Of a stretch of 7,674 bases of DNA, positions 1 through 6,125 are shown in pieces. The notes beneath the pieces are model-generated. The model did not search any database. It was not told the DNA's origin and saw only the letters and a list, made by a program, of their open reading frames with translations. How positions within the stretch are numbered: position 1 is the stretch's first letter; every line of letters begins with the position of its first letter. This DNA comes from Rhodospirillales bacterium (GTDB lineage Bacteria > Pseudomonadota > Alphaproteobacteria > Rhodospirillales > JAPHTL01): assembly GCA_026193355.1 (NCBI GenBank), contig JAPHTL010000114.1, forward strand, positions 1 to 7,674. Direction: 5' to 3'. Position numbers and translations under genes: made by a program.

Positions 1-756
1 ATCGATTCGGTGAAACGTCTGGTGATCGGCGGATCGGCCTGTCCGCGGGCCATGACCAAGGCCTATGGCGATGAATACGGCGCCCATGTCCAGCACGCCT
101 GGGGGATGACGGAAATGAGCCCGCTTGGCACCTACAACACGCCCAAAGCGGGCATGGCTTCTGACTTGGGCGAGGAATACTACGACGACCAGTTGAAGCA
201 GGGCCGCCTGATCTTCGGGCTGGAAATGAAGATACAGGATGGCGATGGCAATGAACTGCCATGGGACGGCAAGGCCTTCGGTGATTTGATGGTCAGCGGT
301 CACTGGGTATGCAGCGCCTATTACAAGGGTGAGGGCGCAGATGCCCATGTCGATGGCTGGTTCCGTACCGGCGATGTGGCGACCATCGATTCGCGCGGCT
401 TCATGCAGATCACGGATCGCACCAAGGATGTCATCAAGTCCGGCGGAGAATGGATCAGTTCCATCGATCTGGAAAACATCGCCGTCGGCCATCCCGGCGT
501 GGCCGAGGCGGCGGTGATTTCCTGTGCGCACCCGAAATGGGACGAAAGGCCGCTTCTGGTGGTGGTTCGCCGGGAAGGGACGGACGTCAGCCGCGAGGAA
601 TTGCTGGCCTATTTCAACGGAAAGGTCGCCAAATGGTGGATTCCGGACGATGTGCAGTTTGTCGAAGACCTGCCGCATACCGCCACAGGGAAGATATTGA
701 AGACCAAATTGCGCGAACGATTCAGCGATCATGTCCTGCCCACGGCGGGGGACTAG
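1..756 (+). CDS. Acyl-CoA ligase (AMP-binding, fatty-acid type), C-terminal part, cut by window edge
   Basis: This enzyme adenylates a carboxylic acid with ATP and transfers the acyl group to CoA, in the cytosol or at the membrane face. The frame is open from base 1, so only the last ~251 residues are present of a family usually near 540. Counting from the Val codon at base 10 as residue 1, visible ANL-superfamily motifs are WGMTE at 31-35, GWFRTGD at 116-122, the hinge segment DRTKDVIKSGGEWIS at 136-150, and TATGK at 224-228 with the catalytic Lys of the C-terminal lid. The sequence resembles the medium/long-chain fatty acyl-CoA synthetase (AlkK/FadD-like) group. The exact substrate cannot be read from this half. 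The GTG at base 10 is not the real start. The stop TAG is at 754-756. It is followed by rpmB after 133 bases, and rpmB has its own promoter, so the two are probably separate units. Confidence 0.93.
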   Translation: MDSVKRLVIGGSACPRAMTKAYGDEYGAHVQHAWGMTEMSPLGTYNTPKAGMASDLGEEYYDDQLKQGRLIFGLEMKIQDGDGNELPWDGKAFGDLMVSGHWVCSAYYKGEGADAHVDGWFRTGDVATIDSRGFMQITDRTKDVIKSGGEWISSIDLENIAVGHPGVAEAAVISCAHPKWDERPLLVVVRREGTDVSREELLAYFNGKVAKWWIPDDVQFVEDLPHTATGKILKTKLRERFSDHVLPTAGD

Positions 757-774
757 CGTGGAATTAATGAGCGG

Positions 775-819
775 AACCTGCCCATCCGTCGTCTTAGTTC
801 TTGACGGCGTGCGCAGGTT
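775..819. other. Two-tier inverted repeat between acyl-CoA ligase gene and rpmB
   Basis: AACCTGC at 775-781 pairs perfectly with GCAGGTT at 813-819, and inside it CCGTC at 786-790 pairs with GACGG at 803-807. The inner right arm overlaps the presumed -35 box of rpmB. It could be a weak transcription terminator for the upstream ligase gene, but only TTTACG follows instead of a real U-tract. It could instead be a protein-binding dyad at the rpmB promoter. The pairing is seen directly; the function is not known. Confidence 0.3.
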
Positions 820-829
820 TACGTAAAAA
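801..829 (+). promoter_or_regulatory. Probable sigma-70 promoter of rpmB
   Basis: TTGACG at 801-806 (5 of 6 matches to TTGACA) and TAAAAA at 824-829 (4 of 6 to TATAAT) are separated by exactly 17 bases. Transcription would start near base 836, giving a leader of about 54 bases before the rpmB ATG. A perfect 10-bp palindrome, TTTACGTAAA at 818-827, overlaps the -10 element and could be an operator or chance. Confidence 0.55.
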
Positions 830-840
830 GCCGCTTCCTC

Positions 841-859
841 GGGCCACTCAGGGTGGCCC
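841..859 (+). promoter_or_regulatory. Hairpin in the rpmB 5' leader
   Basis: GGGCCAC (841-847) and GTGGCCC (853-859) form a perfect 7-bp GC-rich stem with a 5-base loop. It would lie only about 5 bases from the predicted 5' end of the mRNA and 16 bases before the AAGGA Shine-Dalgarno sequence at 876-880, so it does not hide the ribosome site. It has no U-tract, so it is not a terminator. It could stabilise the mRNA or bind a protein such as bL28 itself; nothing here proves either. Confidence 0.4.
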
Positions 860-889
860 CAGTGACCTGTGACGTAAGGAATTTGAATC

Positions 890-1186
890 ATGGCTCGACG
901 TTGCGCCATCACCGGCAAGGGCGTTCAGAGCGGCAACAATGTGTCGCACGCCCATAACAAGACCCGTCGGCGTTTTCTGCCGAACCTTCAGGCCGTTTCG
1001 CTGCTCAGCGACGCCTTGGGCGGCACCGTTCGTCTGCGTGTGTGCAACCATGCGCTCCGTTCGATCGAGCACAACGGCGGTCTCGACTCCTATCTTCTGG
1101 GAACGTCGAACCTGAAGCTCACCGCCGAAGCGCGCAAGCTGAAGCGTCGTGTGCAGAAGGCGATGGAAACGAAGCAGGCGGCCTGA
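890..1186 (+). CDS. rpmB: 50S ribosomal protein bL28
   Basis: bL28 is a small basic protein of the large ribosomal subunit. The 98-residue product begins MARRCAITGKG and continues with GNNVSHAHNKTRRRFLPNLQ, the hallmark bL28 N-terminus, where the Ser-His-Ala-His and the Arg/Lys-rich stretch contact 23S rRNA. It ends with an alpha-helical basic tail (about residues 80-95). The length fits the proteobacterial form with the C-terminal extension common in alphaproteobacteria. The start is set by AAGGA at 876-880, nine bases before the ATG. The gene has its own promoter at 801-829 and its own terminator at 1222-1247, so it is likely monocistronic. Only one of the four cysteines found in zinc-binding L28 variants is near the N-terminus (C5), so this looks like the zinc-free type. 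Identification is secure. Confidence 0.97.
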   Translation: MARRCAITGKGVQSGNNVSHAHNKTRRRFLPNLQAVSLLSDALGGTVRLRVCNHALRSIEHNGGLDSYLLGTSNLKLTAEARKLKRRVQKAMETKQAA

Positions 1187-1221
1187 CGCCTCTTCCCCTG
1201 TCCAGAAGACGTCAAAATGAC

Positions 1222-1247
1222 AAGGGCCCGCTTTCGCGGGCCTTTTT
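1222..1247 (+). terminator. Rho-independent terminator of rpmB
   Basis: The core stem GGCCCGC (1225-1231) and GCGGGCC (1236-1242) closes a TTTC tetraloop. It extends outward by one G-U and two A-U pairs and runs straight into TTTTT at 1243-1247. It lies 36 bases after the rpmB stop. Read on the minus strand the stem is followed only by CTTGTCATTTT, so it would be a poor terminator for the convergent receiver-like gene. Confidence 0.9.
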
Positions 1248-1271
1248 CTGTTTCAGGACCGGATGGGTCTT

Positions 1272-1838
1272 TTAGTCTTTCCCGACCGTTTCGTGTTCCA
1301 CCGTTTCCTGTTTTCCGTCCGGTTCCCCGGATGTTTCCGGCTTCATCGCTCCGCCCACGTTCTCTTCGCGGCGCTCCGGTCCGCCGTATCCGTCCGTATG
1401 GCGGCGGCGGTCGGGGCCGATGAAGCTGTCCGCCTCGACGAAGGGGCGCGGGTGGTCGAACAGCCAGCAGATATGATCATGCAGGGCCTTGGCCGACAGG
1501 GGTTCGGCAAGCACCTCGTGGACACCGGCGTCGCGCGCATCGAAGACCGCATCCCGGCTGGGGCGGGGGACCAGAAGGATGGCCGGAACCCGTCGCGCGG
1601 GGTTCTCGCGGTCCCGGCGAAGATGTTTGACGAAGTCGGTGCCTTCCATCGGCGCCAGGTTTTCGTCGCAGATGATCAGGTCGAAACTTGAATCGTAGAG
1701 GCGCTGATAGCCGGCCTTGCTGTCGGTCACTTCGGTGATCGCATGGATACCCATGCGGTACAGCATCCACTTGATGCCGCTACGCATCTCCCGGTTTCCA
1801 TGCACAAGAAGCACGGAAAGTTCTTTCAAGTCCACCAT
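1272..1838 (-). CDS. Receiver (CheY-like) domain protein with degenerate active site
   Basis: This 188-residue stand-alone protein has a REC fold at about residues 6-128 and a hydrophilic tail; there is no DNA-binding or enzymatic output domain. The phospho-acceptor is kept as D58 in LIICDEN. The acidic pair that binds Mg2+ is replaced by His13-Gly14 (LLVHGN), the conserved Thr/Ser by Pro91 (LLVPRPS), and the switch Lys by Glu112 (AEPL in place of KP). It is therefore unlikely to be a normal phospho-switch. The tail carries FIGPDRRRH (138-146) and GGPERRE (152-158), an Arg-rich repeated motif I recall in alphaproteobacterial CheY-like proteins, then an acidic low-complexity end. The start is chosen at 1838 because AGGA lies eight bases upstream; an ATG nine bases earlier (1847) has no ribosome site. 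No histidine kinase is nearby. It is convergent with rpmB and divergent from the zinc-ribbon gene. Role unknown; signalling or scaffolding is inferred. Confidence 0.85.
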   Translation of the reverse strand: MVDLKELSVLLVHGNREMRSGIKWMLYRMGIHAITEVTDSKAGYQRLYDSSFDLIICDENLAPMEGTDFVKHLRRDRENPARRVPAILLVPRPSRDAVFDARDAGVHEVLAEPLSAKALHDHICWLFDHPRPFVEADSFIGPDRRRHTDGYGGPERREENVGGAMKPETSGEPDGKQETVEHETVGKD

Positions 1839-1914
1839 GCCGATCATCCTGCTTTCACAAACAGTTTCCCGCCCTCACCCCGGCAGGTCAAGCGGCGTCG
1901 GCACTATACCTCCG

Positions 1915-1920
1915 TATAAT
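1915..1920 (+). promoter_or_regulatory. Consensus -10 element (TATAAT) in the divergent intergenic region
   Basis: A perfect TATAAT faces the zinc-ribbon gene, but no good -35 box is found 16-18 bases upstream. Transcription from it would begin near 1926-1928, which puts the first in-frame ATG (1925) at or before the 5' end and supports a downstream start for that gene. On the opposite strand TATAGT (1908 to 1903) is a possible -10 for the receiver gene, also without a clear -35. Confidence 0.4.
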
Positions 1921-2035
1921 TGAAATGATTCCATCCGATGCCAAGATAGGTAGTTGTTCCGTAGCCGTGAGGTTTGGCCCGGTCCGTATCGTCGGATTGG
2001 AAGCCTGGGCGGCATGGATGGATATGGAGGGCTTT

Positions 2036-2497
2036 GTGGGTGTTTCCGGGAAGATCGATCCCAGGACCGGGCGTGTGGCAGACGCCGACAAAGGGCGTTT
2101 TGCGCCCGAAGGCGGAACGCCGCCAGCCATCTGCTTCAACTGCGGGGAGTGGAAGGAAGCCATCTTCGGGCGTTGCGAGGAATGCGGAGCGTCCCCAAAG
2201 ACAGAGAACGACCTTGCCGCCTCTCTCGTCCTTTCCGATCGCTATTCTTCCCCCCGCGATCTTGAGCGCCTTGGCGCGTCCCTGAAGGCGGGGCAGACGA
2301 TTTCTCTCAACCAGCGGCATCTGGCGAACGCCATGGGGGCGATTCGTGACCCCCGGTTCCGGAATTCGATCGGCCTCGCCCTGGCGCTTGATCCGCCCCT
2401 GACCGACCACCCCCTGACCAATCCGCGTTGGCTGTGGGTCTTGCTGACAGCGGCGCTCGGCTTTCTGGTGGTGATCGCCTTGTCGTCGAACGGATAG
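2036..2497 (+). CDS. Small zinc-ribbon protein with C-terminal membrane anchor, function unknown
   Basis: I do not recognise a named family. With the start used here, the 153-residue product has four cysteines in a zinc-ribbon arrangement, C33-x2-C36 and C47-x2-C50. A middle region follows (LSDRYSSPRDLERLGASLKAG, about 67-85), and one hydrophobic segment at about 132-149 ends four residues before the C-terminus. This suggests a tail-anchored protein with the zinc ribbon in the cytosol. The start is uncertain. GTG 2036 has GGAGG five bases upstream. ATG 2018 and 2024 are alternatives without a good ribosome site. The longest frame starts at ATG 1925 (190 residues), but its first ~20 codons (ATA, AGT, TGT, GTA, AGG, GGA) are unlike the rest and the TATAAT at 1915-1920 leaves no leader. 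The gene ends 22 bases before the convergent cobT, with no visible terminator between them. A 222-codon antisense frame here is rejected because it lacks recognisable features. Confidence 0.72.
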   Translation: MGVSGKIDPRTGRVADADKGRFAPEGGTPPAICFNCGEWKEAIFGRCEECGASPKTENDLAASLVLSDRYSSPRDLERLGASLKAGQTISLNQRHLANAMGAIRDPRFRNSIGLALALDPPLTDHPLTNPRWLWVLLTAALGFLVVIALSSNG

Positions 2498-2519
2498 TTT
2501 CACCGGGCCGGACGGTTGA

Positions 2520-4388
2520 TTAGCGCCGTCGTCCCGCGGCCCTGCGCACCGGAAAAGCACCCGTTTCTTCATCGAACAGATCGGCCAGGCTCTGCATCAT
2601 GGTGCCGCCCAATTCCTCGGCATCCGTAATGGTCACGGCCCGGCGGTAGTATCGGGTGACATCGTGGCCGATGCCGATGGCTGTCAGTTCAACGTCGGAA
2701 CGGTTTTCGATCCATTCGATGACCTCACGCAGGTGGCGCTCCAGATAGTTGCCGGGATTGGCCGAAAGGGTGGCGTCGTCAACCGGCGCGCCATCTGAAA
2801 TCACCATCAGGATACGGCGCTGTTCCGGGCGGGCCATCAGACGGCTATGCGCCCACAACAGTGCCTCGCCGTCGATATTTTCCTTCAACAGGCCCTCGCG
2901 CAGCATCAGGCCGAGGTTTCTTCGGACGCGTCGCAGGGGGCTGTCGGCCCCCTTGTAGACGATGTGGCGCAGATCGTTCAGGCGACCCGGGTTTTCCGCT
3001 TTCCCGTTCTCGACCCATTGTTCCCGGGACTGGCCGCCTTTCCATGCGCGGGTCGTGAAGCCGAGGATCTCGACCTTGACGCCGCAGCGTTCCAGCGTAC
3101 GCGCCAGAATATCGGCGCAGATGGCGGCAATGGTAATGGGACGGCCGCGCATGGAGCCGGAATTGTCCAGCAGCAGGGTGACGATGGTGTCGCGGAAGTC
3201 GGTTTCCGATTCCATCTTGAAGGACAGTGCGTGCATCGGGTTGATCACCACCCGCGCAAGGCGCCCGGCGTCCAGCAGGCCTTCGTCCAGATCGAACATC
3301 CATGATCGCGTCTGTTTGGCCATCAGTCGGCGTTGCAACCGGTTGGCAAGCTTCGAGACAACGCCCTGAAGGGTCGAAAGCTGTCGGTCGAGTTGTTCGC
3401 GCAGGCGTACCAGTTCCTCGGCATCGCACAGGTCATCCGCGGCGACGATTTCGTCGAACCGGGGCGTATAGACCCTGTAGCCCGACCCACGGCCATCCAG
3501 ATGCTCATCCCAGTTGGGCAGACGCTGCGAAGGACCGGCCGGCTGCTCCTGCCCGCCGTCCGGCGTTGATGCGCCTTCGCCATCCAGCGGGTCGCCGTCT
3601 TCGTCGGTGCCTTCCTGCCCTTCCTGTGACGAGGCCTGCAAATCGCCGTCTGTCGGGCTTTCGCTGCCTTGTCCCTCGGGGCTTTCCTCGTCTTCGGCGG
3701 TGTTTCCCTGTTGCTCATCACCGTCTTCGCCGTCGGGTTCGCTTTCGCCCTCGCTTTCGGCCATAAGGTCGAGAACCTTCAGCAGGTCCTCGACGGCGTC
3801 GGCAAAGGACTTCTGATCGTCGGCCACATCGGCAAGGTGGTGAAGTTGCCGCCCGGCCTTCTTGGCGATCCATTCGCGCCACAGCCCGACCATGGCTTGC
3901 GCGGACTTGGGCGGTTGTTCGCCCGTCAGGGCCTCACGCGCCAACAGGGCGATTGCTTCGGAAAGGGGGGCGTCCTCGCGGCTGCCCATGCGATCGAAGC
4001 CCCGCTCGCGACAGCGTTCCTCCAACGCGGCGTTCAGGTTGTCAGCGATGCCGCGCATTCGTCTGGCGCCAAGCGATTCGCAACGGACCTGTTCGACCGC
4101 GTCGAAAATGTCCCGGGCGTCGCCGCCGGACGGAATCCTGCGGTTGTGCAGTTTCGGATCATGGAAGCGAAGTTTCAGGGCGGCGGCATCGGCCATGCCG
4201 CGCAGGTTCGGTATATCGTCCGCCTCGAACGTTTTGGGCGGCGTGGGAAGACGAACCTGCTTGCCCGTGACGCCCTGTGCGCCCGGCGCGAAGGAGACGA
4301 GCGTTTCAGGATCGCCGGCGACCGCCTTGACGGCGGCGGCGGTTACCCTTTTGAACAGCTCTTTGGCGTTCTCGTGTCTGCCGGCCAT
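2520..4388 (-). CDS. cobT: Aerobic cobaltochelatase subunit CobT
   Basis: CobT works with the AAA+ subunit CobS and the large subunit CobN to insert Co2+ into hydrogenobyrinic acid a,c-diamide in the late-cobalt-insertion (aerobic) route to vitamin B12, using ATP, in the cytosol. The 622 residues match the usual CobT size. Residues 1-205 form the family N-terminal region (start MAGRHENAKELFKR). Residues 211-285 are a highly acidic Glu/Asp/Gly/Ser-rich linker, typical of CobT and of the related magnesium-chelatase subunit BchD/ChlD. The C-terminal von Willebrand A domain begins near 400 with the MIDAS motif DNSGSM (408-413) and includes SDGAP (531-535). It lies 32 bases after cobS in the same direction, so the two are co-transcribed. 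Only a weak GGA five bases before the ATG could serve as ribosome site; translation may depend on coupling to cobS. The C-terminus is Arg-rich (RRAAGRRR). Confidence 0.96.
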   Translation of the reverse strand: MAGRHENAKELFKRVTAAAVKAVAGDPETLVSFAPGAQGVTGKQVRLPTPPKTFEADDIPNLRGMADAAALKLRFHDPKLHNRRIPSGGDARDIFDAVEQVRCESLGARRMRGIADNLNAALEERCRERGFDRMGSREDAPLSEAIALLAREALTGEQPPKSAQAMVGLWREWIAKKAGRQLHHLADVADDQKSFADAVEDLLKVLDLMAESEGESEPDGEDGDEQQGNTAEDEESPEGQGSESPTDGDLQASSQEGQEGTDEDGDPLDGEGASTPDGGQEQPAGPSQRLPNWDEHLDGRGSGYRVYTPRFDEIVAADDLCDAEELVRLREQLDRQLSTLQGVVSKLANRLQRRLMAKQTRSWMFDLDEGLLDAGRLARVVINPMHALSFKMESETDFRDTIVTLLLDNSGSMRGRPITIAAICADILARTLERCGVKVEILGFTTRAWKGGQSREQWVENGKAENPGRLNDLRHIVYKGADSPLRRVRRNLGLMLREGLLKENIDGEALLWAHSRLMARPEQRRILMVISDGAPVDDATLSANPGNYLERHLREVIEWIENRSDVELTAIGIGHDVTRYYRRAVTITDAEELGGTMMQSLADLFDEETGAFPVRRAAGRRR

Positions 4389-4420
4389 GGGCGTCCGTCG
4401 ATCCGCTTGTTGCTACGCCG

Positions 4421-5419
4421 TCAGGTCAGGAAAACCGTGGCGGCCGATTCAGGAAGCTCAACGCCGAAACAACGCTGGTAATACTCCGCGATGATCGGGC
4501 GTTCCACCTCGTCGCACTTGTTAAGGAACGTGACCCGGAACGCATAGGCGATATCCTTGAAAATATCGGCGTTCTCGGCCCAGGTTATCACCGTGCGCGG
4601 CGACATGACTGTCGAGATGTCTCCGCCAATGAATCCCTCGCGGGTCAGATCGGCGACATCGACCATGGCGCCGATCGTCTTGCGCCCTTCCTCGGTGTCG
4701 TAGGTCGGAACCTTGGCGGCGACGATGTTGGTTTCCGCGTCGTGCGGCAGATAGTTCAGTGTGGCGACGACATTCCAGCGGTCCATCTGCGCCTGATTGA
4801 TCTGCTGGGTCCCGTGATAGAGGCCTGTGGTGTCGCCCAGCCCGACCGTATTGGCCGTGGCGAACAGCCTGAAAAAGGGGTGTGGGCGGATGATGCGCGT
4901 CTGGTCCAGCAGGGTCAGCTTGCCTTCGACTTCAAGAACGCGCTGGATGACGAACATAACGTCCGGACGTCCGGCGTCGTATTCGTCGAAGACCAGCGCC
5001 GTGGGGTGCTGGATGGCCCAGGGCAGGACGCCTTCCTTGAATTCGGTGATCTGCTGCCCGTCTCGCAGGACGATGGCATCCTTGCCGATCAGGTCGATAC
5101 GGCTGATATGGCTGTCCAGATTGATACGCACACAGGGCCAGTTCAGGCGCGCGGCAACCTGTTCGATATGGGTGGATTTTCCTGTCCCGTGGTAGCCCTG
5201 GATAAGCACACGGCGGTTGTGGGCGAAACCGGCCAGAATGGCCATTGTCGTATCCCTGTCGAACAGGTAGGTGTCGTCGATCCGTGGAACGTGATCGTCG
5301 CCCTTGCTGAAGGCGGGAATTTCCATATCCGTATCGATGCCAAAAATCTGGCGGGCGGACACCGTTATGTCCGGCGCGTCGAGAGGAAATGTCGATGAGG
5401 CGCTATCGATTGATGTCAT
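4421..5419 (-). CDS. cobS: Aerobic cobaltochelatase ATPase subunit CobS (AAA+, MoxR-like)
   Basis: CobS hydrolyses ATP to drive Co2+ insertion by CobN, in a ring-shaped complex with CobT. The product has 332 residues, the normal CobS length. The N-terminal segment (1-50) contains the family IFGIDTDMEIPAFS stretch. The AAA+ core follows with Walker A GYHGTGKS at 75-82, Walker B LVFDEYD at 142-148, sensor-1 FATAN at 186-190, and QMDRWN at 211-216 carrying a likely arginine finger. The C-terminal part includes TVMSPRTVITWAEN, which is conserved in CobS. The ATG at 5419 lies inside the end of the upstream dnaJ-like gene (17-base overlap), and the ribosome site is weak (AGG eight bases upstream), so translation is probably coupled. 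No key residue is missing. The window lacks CobN and other cob genes, as is common because cobST are often separate from the main cob cluster. Confidence 0.97.
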   Translation of the reverse strand: MTSIDSASSTFPLDAPDITVSARQIFGIDTDMEIPAFSKGDDHVPRIDDTYLFDRDTTMAILAGFAHNRRVLIQGYHGTGKSTHIEQVAARLNWPCVRINLDSHISRIDLIGKDAIVLRDGQQITEFKEGVLPWAIQHPTALVFDEYDAGRPDVMFVIQRVLEVEGKLTLLDQTRIIRPHPFFRLFATANTVGLGDTTGLYHGTQQINQAQMDRWNVVATLNYLPHDAETNIVAAKVPTYDTEEGRKTIGAMVDVADLTREGFIGGDISTVMSPRTVITWAENADIFKDIAYAFRVTFLNKCDEVERPIIAEYYQRCFGVELPESAATVFLT

Positions 5420-6041
5420 TCGCTGTGCCTGTTCTTGAGTGGGTGTTTTCGGTGTTCTGGACCAAGGCCTTCATCAGCAGGTGATAAGCCTGTGTGATTT
5501 CCTTGAAACGTTCTTCCGATTCCTTGTCGCCATTGTTGGCATCCGGGTGATGAATCTTGACGAGGGCCTTGTAGCGGGCCTTGACGTCGGATGGCGTTAC
5601 GGGGGGGGCAAGCTCCAGGGTTATCAAGGCCTTTCCCTCGGGGCTGTCATCGGCGCGGTGTCTGTTCCGGCGTTTTTCCGTTGTATCCGCATCGGGCCCC
5701 ATCCTTTCGCTGTACGCGCCGATGGGATCATGAAATTCGTATCGGGCGAATCCGGAACGGGCTTTCTCGCCCGCGCCCAGATTCCAGCTCGGCCGGTTCC
5801 AGGTGACGTCGAAACGAACATCCGCCTCGACCTCGTCTTCGGACATGCCTTCGTAGTAGTTCCAGGCGCGGTTGTAGGCGCGCGCGTGCTCAAGGCAGAA
5901 CCACCTATAGCTGCTCAGCTCGGCCCGTGACCGGGGGGCGCGGTAAAGTCCCTCCCCGGTGCAGTCCGGCCATTCGCAGCAAGGCGGCTCTCCCCTGGTG
6001 CTCACATCCCAGTGGGCGTTCTTGTCCCGTGCCTTGACCAT
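5403..6041 (-). CDS. J-domain (DnaJ-like) protein with N-terminal Cys/His motif, first gene of the cobST operon
   Basis: J domains stimulate the ATPase of Hsp70 (DnaK) and pass clients to it. Here the J domain is C-terminal (about 142-192) with the essential HPD at 165-167 in KIHHPDANNGD, and helix IV as FKEITQAYHLL. The N-terminal region has C22-x4-C27 and C49-x2-H52 around a WFCLEHARAYNRAWNYYEGM stretch, which looks like a small zinc-binding or structural motif. The Gly/Phe and zinc-finger regions of classical DnaJ are absent. I recall similar ~200-residue proteins directly before cobS in many alphaproteobacteria. Its 3' end overlaps cobS by 17 bases, so the two are made together; a dedicated co-chaperone role for CobS/CobT/CobN is inferred. 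A run of eight C on the coding strand (5601-5608) sits just before the J domain. No Shine-Dalgarno sequence precedes the ATG; a promoter spaced for leaderless transcription does. Confidence 0.92.
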   Translation of the reverse strand: MVKARDKNAHWDVSTRGEPPCCEWPDCTGEGLYRAPRSRAELSSYRWFCLEHARAYNRAWNYYEGMSEDEVEADVRFDVTWNRPSWNLGAGEKARSGFARYEFHDPIGAYSERMGPDADTTEKRRNRHRADDSPEGKALITLELAPPVTPSDVKARYKALVKIHHPDANNGDKESEERFKEITQAYHLLMKALVQNTENTHSRTGTANDINR

Positions 6042-6047
6042 TGCCTA

Positions 6048-6076
6048 TTTATGGTCGTTCGGAAGGCCGTAGGCAA
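6048..6076 (-). promoter_or_regulatory. Candidate promoter of the dnaJ-cobS-cobT operon, possibly leaderless, with flanking inverted repeat
   Basis: On the minus strand TTGCCT (6076 to 6071) and CATAAA (6053 to 6048) are 17 bases apart, each matching the sigma-70 consensus at 4 of 6. Only six bases lie between the -10 hexamer and the ATG at 6041, so transcription could begin at the A of the start codon. A perfect inverted repeat, TTGCCTA (6041-6047) and TAGGCAA (6070-6076), has one arm on the -35 box and one between the -10 and the start codon. The base matches are seen; promoter activity is inferred. Confidence 0.4.
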
Positions 6077-6125
6077 GTCGGGGCAGCTGCTTTTCCGCCT
6101 TGCAGGATGCATTCGGCAAAAAAGA

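Noticed and set aside
10..12. GTG as a start codon for the first gene
   Set aside because: The frame is open to the window edge and the protein begins mid-domain in the ANL fold, so the gene starts outside the window.
1904..2572. A 222-codon open frame on the minus strand opposite the zinc-ribbon gene
   Set aside because: Its product is low in recognisable features and rich in Arg/Gly/Pro as expected for a GC-rich antisense shadow, and it overlaps the end of cobT. The plus strand encodes a coherent zinc ribbon and membrane segment.
3520..3770. Repetitive Glu/Asp/Gly/Ser codons in cobT as a possible tandem repeat or insertion
   Set aside because: An acidic low-complexity linker is normal in CobT and BchD-type subunits, and no exact repeat unit is seen.
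3669..4481. A 270-codon plus-strand frame opposite cobT
   Set aside because: It is an antisense shadow of a well-recognised CobT, and its hydrophobic start derives from the complement of the acidic linker.
4742..5398. A 218-codon plus-strand frame opposite cobS
   Set aside because: Shadow of CobS, whose Walker and sensor motifs are clear on the minus strand.
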